Below are positions 57,333 through 64,000 of a DNA stretch of 64,000 nt, piece after piece. A program made the position numbers and the translations under genes. The stretch covers positions 682,001-746,000 of the forward strand of contig LSAX01000009.1 of NCBI GenBank assembly GCA_001557505.1, in the 5' to 3' direction. How positions within the stretch are numbered: position 1 is the first letter of the stretch; the number at the start of each line of letters is the position of its first letter. The DNA comes from Reticulascus tulasneorum (lineage: Eukaryota; Ascomycota; Sordariomycetes; Glomerellales; Reticulascaceae). The notes beneath the pieces are model-generated. The model was not told the origin of the DNA and searched no databases. It saw nothing but the letters and a program-made list of their open reading frames with translations.

Positions 57333-60164
57333 GGTGATGATGGTAATGCTTGTTTGGTATATGTGGGGTGCAAATTTGCTAAGGCGACATCAAGTCACAG
57401 AGGTGAAAAGAATAAGAATAAGTTGCTACAATGAATATACCATCTAGGTTGGAAAGGAGTGTATGATGCCACAAGGACAGTTAAGGAACAGTACCACAGG
57501 CAGTGAAGAGCTGAGAGATAGGAGGCAATGCAGGAGAGCTGGCGGAGTAGTTCATATATAGAAGACATCGTGGGCGGGTCAGGAGGCTCGGGGCCGTCCT
57601 CCCACGGGACCGGGGTTGAAGGATCAGGCGAGTGGCACGTAACATCAAGATTGCTTTTTGGCAGGTCATGTCTTCCTCCCATAGCCAAGCCCATTTCGGT
57701 GCTTGTAGTGCTCATATCAAAGGGGGGGGCAAGGCATGAAACGAAACAAAAAAGATGCGGGCTGTTTAGGTTCGTTGTCCAAAGACCCCACATTGTGACC
57801 GCGGCGTTGGGTGGCATTGCCGAATATATTCACAGAACAGGTCCAGACACCGCTGACCAGGGATGTCTTGCACGCGCAGCATGCACGAGCCTGCGTTTAG
57901 AGGCGTGGGTAGCCAATGGGGGCCAACTTTACCCCTGGCTAAGAGTGCCGAGAAAAATGGGTTACAGGCCTCGGTATGGCGGTGGTCGTGCCTTGGAAGC
58001 TCTCCCCTATTAGATTGCCGAAAGACATTGCGTCAATGCTTCCGACCAGTCGCTGTCGCGATCTGCGTCGTGGCGTGCTTGGGGCATTACACGTGTAATG
58101 AGGCTCTCTTGGGAGCAGTCGGGAGCTTGACGGATACCCAATCTTTGTTTATTGCGCCGGGCTGCAAATCTATCGCATAATGGGCCAAGGGTCATAGTTG
58201 GGCCATGGATCCCCCTCGCACCGGGTTCTCTTCTACTTTACATGTTGCTACCGGGTTTGGCTTGGGTTCTCTGGTCCGGCATTTGATTGCACGGTCCAGG
58301 TCGTGGAAGCGTTCGCGGGTCGCCATGTGCCAGGACGCAGAACAGGGACCTTACGGTGGACAGGCCGAGGCGAAGACATGGCGTAGCTCACCCAGGAATG
58401 CAGTGCAGTTCTACAATAGCATGGTGGAACAGAATTTAGGGGGGCAATGGCAAGCTTTCAAGCGCTCTACATCTCCAGTCGCCAACGACGTGGCACAAGC
58501 TCATGGGGTAATGAGATTTTTGCCAGCGAAGTCGGATGAACACTTTTGTTGGTCTTTTTTAGTTCGATACTTTTTTTTTTTTTTTTTTTTGGACGAATCC
58601 ACTAGCAAAGCCTTGCTCCCTGAAACTCCCAGGATGAGGCGTTCTCGACTCCTGGCGTTGGGGGCTTGGGCTGGCGGATCCGTGCAAGCGAGTTTCGGGA
58701 GATCAGCCCTGGTAAGCATCTCTCCACGATGATTCGGTCCTCGGACAAGGAAACGCAGAGACATCGAATCAAAGTCCAAAAAGATTTGGTTCGCCTTGGA
58801 CGAAATGGGCACCCAACGCCGAAAAGGATGGAGCGGGATGGGGGGCCGAGATCGTTGGGGTGGGTGGATATAGCGTGTGCTTAAAATACAAGCTGCCGTG
58901 GTGCGTTCATTGGCCGAGATAAGAAATCAAGGGGGTGCAAATGTTTGAAAGATTCATCGAAAAGGAGGCGATTCCACAATGGGTTCTCCGTCGAAGAATG
59001 GGCGAAATAATTGTGCCCCCTGAATTAGATGTGTTATCCGACAGTGAACGCCTTTTCTAGAGACTTTTGTATGCTCCAATAATACAGAATATTGCCTGGA
59101 AAATGTCTCCCAACCCCCATTGCAGACCTCGCCGTTTGCGATAATTACGTATTCAGAACAAAGTTACACTGCCATCGTGATACTCCGGTCCGATGTAAAA
59201 GCTCAGCTGGGGGGCCCTTTTTCCCCGCGTGCCCCGCACAAACCAAGCACCCGCTCGGTCTCAGATTCGGCAGTCTCGGACTGACTTCGGACGGTTGTCG
59301 AGTCTGGTCGCTGTCATGCGACGCTATTACAGCACTTGGCTCTGCCTCTAGGCATCGAGAGCAACGAGATGATGACATGAGTAAGCAGATAATATCACCT
59401 TCTGGATGTGCAGTCAAGATGCCGGAATGGCAGTTGCTATTCGCACAGACTGTGACCGGCCTTTCGAAGTGGGTATATTGCCACTAGAGCGGTCATTTCT
59501 CAGACTCGTGGTAACCTTCCATTTCCATTCTCATCCAAGGAATCGAGGCCCAGGAAGTTATTGAACAACTCCGACATGTGACCCCATCGATAAGCGCTTG
59601 CTCATGATAATGCAGGGCATTTCGAACACCGAGCTGGTTGACCGAGCAGTCAGGGTAATTCTGTTTGTATTGCCGCTTTCAAGTAAGAAGGGGAATGAAA
59701 CGTAGTATTGAGCATCAGTTGACATCCGTTCTCATTGCAAACTCACATGCTTTTAACACGTAGCCCAGTTAGCTTGCCAAATCAGATGATGATATCACCC
59801 AGAAAGGGGAACGATAACCACATGCAAGATGCGAGGATGTGTCTCGAGCTCCCCGAGGCCCTCAAGGTCGACTAAAGCACTAGCTTCCTCGCCTGCAGTA
59901 TTTCGTGTACGGACTGGGCGTGGTGTACATAGTATGTGTTTTTATTAGCTCCGTGTTCAATAGGCTCAGCATGTGATAGCTAGAAGAGTCCTGAATCTTA
60001 ACGACTTTTACTTGATACGCTGCTCTCGCCAAGCTCGTCGACGTGCCAAAGAATAGTATTAGATTTAAGATATGTAAGTCCATCTTGATGATCATTCGTG
60101 CGCCATTCAAATGAATATACCCTGGCCTCTGCTATGTGTATGTGGATTATGAAAGTTTGTAATA
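57333..60164. other. gene-poor intergenic region
   Basis: 2.8 kb between the GH16 gene start and the MITE. No supported gene. A homopolymer T tract lies at about 58571-58590. Confidence 0.5.
58571..58590. repeat. poly(T) tract (~20 bases)
   Basis: Uninterrupted run of T in non-coding DNA. Possibly the A-tail footprint of a minus-strand retroposed sequence, but no element body is recognised beside it. Confidence 0.7.
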
Positions 60165-60264
60165 AGTCAAAACCACCCCATTCCGCCACCCCCCCCCCAT
60201 TCCGCCACCCTCTTCCCACCAAAAAGCCCAATTTACAGGGGTCTCTATCTCAACGAATAAAATA
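60165..60264 (+). repeat. left terminal inverted repeat of the MITE
   Basis: Pairs with 60830-60930 on the opposite strand with only a few differences, including varying length of the C tract. Confidence 0.85.
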
Positions 60265-60829
60265 GATAAAAATATAAGATTTGATCGATAAATCTAATAT
60301 AATATTCAAAAGCTCTGTTTGAAAAGCCTGCTTTTTACGATTTTATTTGGTCGAGATATTAGTAATTTTGTATTTTTATATGTAAAAAGACCCCCCCCCC
60401 CCCCCCCTTAACTGTTTTTCTACTAAGTTCAAAAATAAAATAAAAATCTCTAATAATTCTTTAAGTAAATCAACTAATAAAACTTCTCTCCATTTTTCTA
60501 GAAAAAAATTATTTCGCGTTTAATTTAAGATATAAGAAAATCCCTATTAAAATTTAGTAGGGAAAAAAAGAAATTTGATATAAGATTTTGAATAATTTAT
60601 TTCTAAAGAAAAGAAAGAAAGTTTTGTTAGCTATTTTACTTAAAGAATTATTAAAGATTTTTATTTTATTTTTAAACTGAGTAGAAAAAAAGTTGAGGGG
60701 GGGTCCTTTTACATATAAAAATACAAAACTACTAATATCTTGGCCAATGATTTTTTTTGATTTTCACCCCTCTTAGAAACTCTATCTGAATAATATACTA
60801 GATTTAATATTAAAACCTTATATTTTTAC

Positions 60830-60930
60830 CTATTTTACTCGCTGAGATAGAGACCCCTGTAAATTGGGCTTTTTGGTGGGAAGAGGGTGGCGGAATGGGG
60901 GGGGGTTGGCGGAATGGGGGTGTTTTGACT
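60830..60930 (-). repeat. right terminal inverted repeat of the MITE
   Basis: Reverse complement of the left terminal repeat, nearly identical over about 100 bp. Confidence 0.85.
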
Positions 60931-61261
60931 TACCTATCCTGATTATCTTTGGAACGCTGTTTAGTAGGCGGTGGTCTTCTCAGGCCGGTATGCACCGTCA
61001 AGAATATAGATAGGATGGGGTTGAATGCTGTCATTTTGCGAAAGAAGCCAGCCAGTTCACTGCTTATTCTTGGCACTGCGAACATGGCAAGCCACATCAC
61101 AGCGTATGCACTCGGAGATGGACCACCTAAAGTAGAGACCGTCAATGATCAATCAATCAACCATGGCCGGTATTTGAATATGTGTGTGTGCTTCATTATG
61201 TGAATCTGATAAACCATGAACCAAATCCACCAGCACCCTCTGTTCCTTCTGCACCACTACA

Positions 61262-63802
61262 CTAAATGGTGGGAGGAATTTTGCTCGTCGATGTCGGCGA
61301 TACAGGCGACACAGGCGGAGTCGTTCCTAGCCGAGATAGTGTGGATGTCGGCGAAGTTGGCGACGTCGGAGAAGAGGGCGACGATGAGAACACCGACCGC
61401 TTCTCAGTCGCAGCCGATTTAAAGTATCGGAGGGAATGCCCACTGATCGGCGACATGGCAAGAGTTGCGTCATCGGCATCAAAGCTCCCAGCTCTATCAG
61501 GCTTCTCAGAAGTCACACTGCTGTCAGGCATCTTGAGCTTCTCCAGCTTCTCCATAGAAGCAGTGCCTCCGGGCGTCAGTTCCACAACGTCCGACTGCGG
61601 CGGAGTCATGAGCACTGGGTGTTCCGGGCACGAGATGTCTAGCATACCCAACGGCTCTCCGTGCTTCGTGATGGGAACGTGACTGTCGGTGCGAGACCAT
61701 ACTCCAAGACCGAGTTCTTCATGCGCTAGACGTTGCAGTTGAAGGTAGCCATTGGTGCGCCACTCAAGCTGCTGAAAGTGCATAATACCCCAGCGCTTCC
61801 CGAGAATCGACATCATGGGATCAAGTCCGTAGGATGTCAGAATGAGAATCCCACCTAACGCGACGACGAAAGAAAGACCGAATACGCTGAAGGATACATA
61901 AGCAGTGCTCACGATTTTCTGCAAGGTTCCCACCTGATTAGTAAAGTCCTTTCCTAGACAGTGAACTGTTAAAGTGACCCACCTGGTTGCCGCAATATTT
62001 GACCTCCTCTGTCCCATTTGGCCGCATATACCACGGCTCCATCCTTGGATCTGAAGGGCCCGTGGCGGTCGACAGCATACTCCACTGCATACATGCCAAA
62101 CTCATCTCATGCCACCGCTGTACATCTCGCATCCATTGATCATCTGGAAGTGGACCCTGCCTACCGTCAGACATAAGGTCACGGCTATTTAATAGCTGGC
62201 TCCCCAAACTGCGGAGGTTATCCGAAATCAGGCCATAGAAGCCAAACGCAGAAGTCCAAAACCAGGTAAAGCGAATCTGAGCAGCTTCATCCTCTGGCCA
62301 TATAAGACGCATTGCTTCATCCTGCGCGTCGATTGTTGACCTCAGCTCAGTGCATTTAGATTGGCTACAAAATTGCTCCTGGACTTTGCACGCCATCGCA
62401 GAGGCAACTTGGTTTTGGCGATATAAGCCATTAGCAATTTGCTGCGTGCCCTCGGCATCTGTTACGATTTGTTGGGCAACCAGCGTCGTCGCGTTATACC
62501 ACGGGTCATTGGTTGGGGCTGCGAAGACCACCTTGTTCGCGGCAAGCGTAACGATATATAAGTCGCCAGACGTGTCCAGGAGCTCTGGGATGGGCTTCAC
62601 CGTTGAGCCACTGTCCATTGTTCCATTATAATAAAATGCTTGTTTGACACTGTTCGAGGGTGGAACTTAGCAAAAACAACTTGATCTGGTGCGCGTGTTA
62701 CCGAATTTGGCAACTTACCCAAGTTCGAAGTCCGCCTCGTCACGGTTCCATTCCTCGGCCATACGGTCCTCCAACTCGTCATTCGACGCCTCGAAGGTGT
62801 AATTGACAGCATACTGAAGATCGTAACTAGGTGTTTTGCCGTAATGAAATCGTGTAAATGATCGCTCAGCCGACCGATTGTAGATAGAGGTATATCCATC
62901 CGAAACGAGTGGCGCACAATGAAACACTCTTCGGAACTGAAAACGCTCACTGGAGGGCGCATTGATGCCTAAATCGCTATGACTGTCTAGCAGTCCTGTG
63001 TCTAATATGAGGTTTTTGTCCTGGGACTTGCAGATGATGGGATCAAAGGGGCAGCTGGCATTGTTTTGGATCAAAGTCGGCAATTTAGTCTTGACGAAGG
63101 TACCGCATCCCAAAGCTCCAGGACTCTCGGCCGCGTAACACTGCTTTGCGTAAGCAGCCGCGGCCTCGCGCTGCCGGTTTAAGTAAGGTCTTAAGGATGT
63201 CACCAGCTCCGTTGGATTGACCGACCAATACGCTGTTTGATTTGGTGCCATACATCTTGACCCGGATATCAGCACTTCGTCCCCAATGCCGTTGGATATT
63301 TGCGACGAGAACCCGGAGGCAGCCGTGAAACCCGCTGCAGTCAAAACAGCGACGAGAAGCAGGATGAGCAAGCGTGAACTTGTCTTCCACGCTGTATCTT
63401 TCCACGACCAGAGTACAACCAGCAATGTCCCCAATGCGCTTTCTGGGTTGGAACTGTTACGCAGGAGAGCTTGTCTCTGGTAGTGAATGGCATCGCCTCC
63501 TCTCTGGGACGAGTACGCGTAGTGCAAAACGAGGCACACAATTCTCCACACGCGCGTGCCCACTTGAATATCCAACGTCAGCATGTGTGCAAAGAATTAG
63601 CTAGAAGAGCCTCTAGCAGCAACGCTGCTCGGCCATCTATCGGGACGGGACTGAGCTTACCCCAAGCGACGAAGAAGGCGACAAAGGCGATCAGCAGGTT
63701 GGCGATATCACGACGAACCGTCAAAGTCGAGCCCATAACGGCGCCACGAGACCAGTTGGTCCATACTCCTAGGTACACTGGATAGTCGTTGTCCGAGCTC
63801 AT
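61262..63802 (-). CDS. large fungal multi-pass membrane protein of unknown function
   Basis: Four exons: 63661-63802, 62719-63562, 61983-62649 and 61262-61933 (774 aa), all junctions in phase. The N-terminus PVYLGVWTNWSRGAVMGSTL leads into TM1 (ANLLIAFVAFFVAWVGTRVW) and HYQRQALLRNSSNPESALGT, the start pattern of a widespread uncharacterised fungal membrane protein family. A second TM (RLLILLLVAVLTAAGFTAAS) is followed by a ~450 residue, probably extracellular domain with paired cysteines (CYAAESPGALGCGTF; CPFDPIIC) and N-glycosylation sequons, then a third TM (AYVSFSVFGLSFVVALGGIL). The cytosolic tail is Ser/Pro/Thr-rich with SPTSPTSPTS and PVSPVSPTS repeats. Receptor or adhesion roles are possible but not shown. 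Confidence 0.85.
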
Positions 63803-63924
63803 GATGGCTAATTCTCAAGCAAATGGTAATCGGCGCTTAGAAGACAGCAACTATTCGGCCAAACAGCTTGAAGTCTGGGCTTTAGGGCTGACTTAGCAAG
63901 TACCAATTCTCCAACGACATCGCC

Positions 63925-63933
63925 ATTATATAA
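63925..63933 (-). promoter_or_regulatory. TATA-like element of the 774-aa membrane protein gene
   Basis: CTTATATAAT on the minus strand about 125 bp before the start codon at 63802. Confidence 0.4.
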
Positions 63934-64000
63934 GACTCCAACGGCGGCATCAAACTATCTGGCACTTCGCATGGCTCCCCGGGCTGAAGAGTGGGGAGAC

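Larger units (their letters stand above)
60165..60930. mobile_element. 766 bp foldback MITE with TA target-site duplication
   Basis: The two ends are inverted copies: left AGTCAAAACCACCCCATTCC, right (reverse complement) AGTCAAAACACCCCCATTCC. The likeness continues for about 100 bp (CACCAAAAAGCCCAATTTAC, then AGGGGTCTCTATCTCA) and, with more differences, through AT-rich arms to the centre near 60550, so the whole element can form a long hairpin. TA flanks both ends (60163-60164 and 60931-60932), as for Tc1/mariner-type insertion. There is no coding capacity, so mobility would need a transposase elsewhere. The arms hold poly-C/poly-G tracts and a doubled CCCCATTCCGCCA unit in each TIR. Confidence 0.88.

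Noticed and set aside
56544..57447. Two long plus-strand frames
   Set aside because: Antisense to the GH16 gene, which has a signal peptide, the ELDIME motif and a clean splice.
60390..60409. Poly-C run as an assembly artefact
   Set aside because: A matching G-rich run occurs at the mirrored place in the other arm of the inverted repeat, so it belongs to the element, although its exact length may be unreliable.

Overview
The window is nuclear DNA of a filamentous ascomycete (Pezizomycotina). Most coding regions are broken by short 42-107 bp GT-AG introns. The gene families are also typical: a fungal Zn2Cys6 factor, an RTA1-like protein, a siderophore MFS carrier, a CFEM/Pth11-type receptor, a con-6 conidiation protein, WSC domains and a STAND/NACHT ATPase. 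No single sequence fixes the genus. About 20 protein genes and one small likely gene are supported. All splice models were built by hand from frame continuity and family motifs.

Layout. 0-5.1 kb: the 3' part of a DUF2235 hydrolase, then a Zn2Cys6 transcription factor. 5.6-8.8 kb: a NACHT NLR-like protein. 9.5-12.6 kb: an RTA1-like membrane protein and, convergent to it, a YtcJ-type amidohydrolase. 12.6-15.2 kb is gene-poor. 15.2-17.5 kb: a ten-exon siderophore MFS transporter. 18.1-23.7 kb: a small unknown protein and a CorA-fold membrane protein on the plus strand, facing an unknown protein and a divergent protein kinase on the minus strand. 25.0-31.3 kb: a WSC-WSC-subtilase, convergent with a secreted protein made of five near-identical six-cysteine modules. 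33.6-35.5 kb: a secreted FAD-linked (BBE-type) oxidase. 37.4-43.3 kb: an unknown protein, con-6, an SsuD-like FMN monooxygenase and a salicylate-hydroxylase-like FAD monooxygenase. 43.3-49.4 kb is gene-poor. 49.4-57.3 kb: an arrestin-related adaptor with PY motifs, a CFEM-GPCR, an AsaB/GA4-desaturase-like enzyme and a secreted GH16 glucanase. 57.3-61.2 kb is non-coding and holds a 766 bp foldback MITE. 61.3-63.8 kb: a large multi-pass membrane protein of unknown function.

As a whole the window looks like accessory chromosome: surface and secreted proteins, transport, and signalling or self-recognition type genes (NACHT, DUF2235, divergent kinase, subtilase), with long gene-poor stretches. Two items stand out. 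One is a subtilase whose predicted signal peptide, WSC ectodomain and mid-protein membrane segment would place the protease on the far side of the membrane from the WSC modules. The other is a modular cysteine-rich gene that grew by exon duplication.
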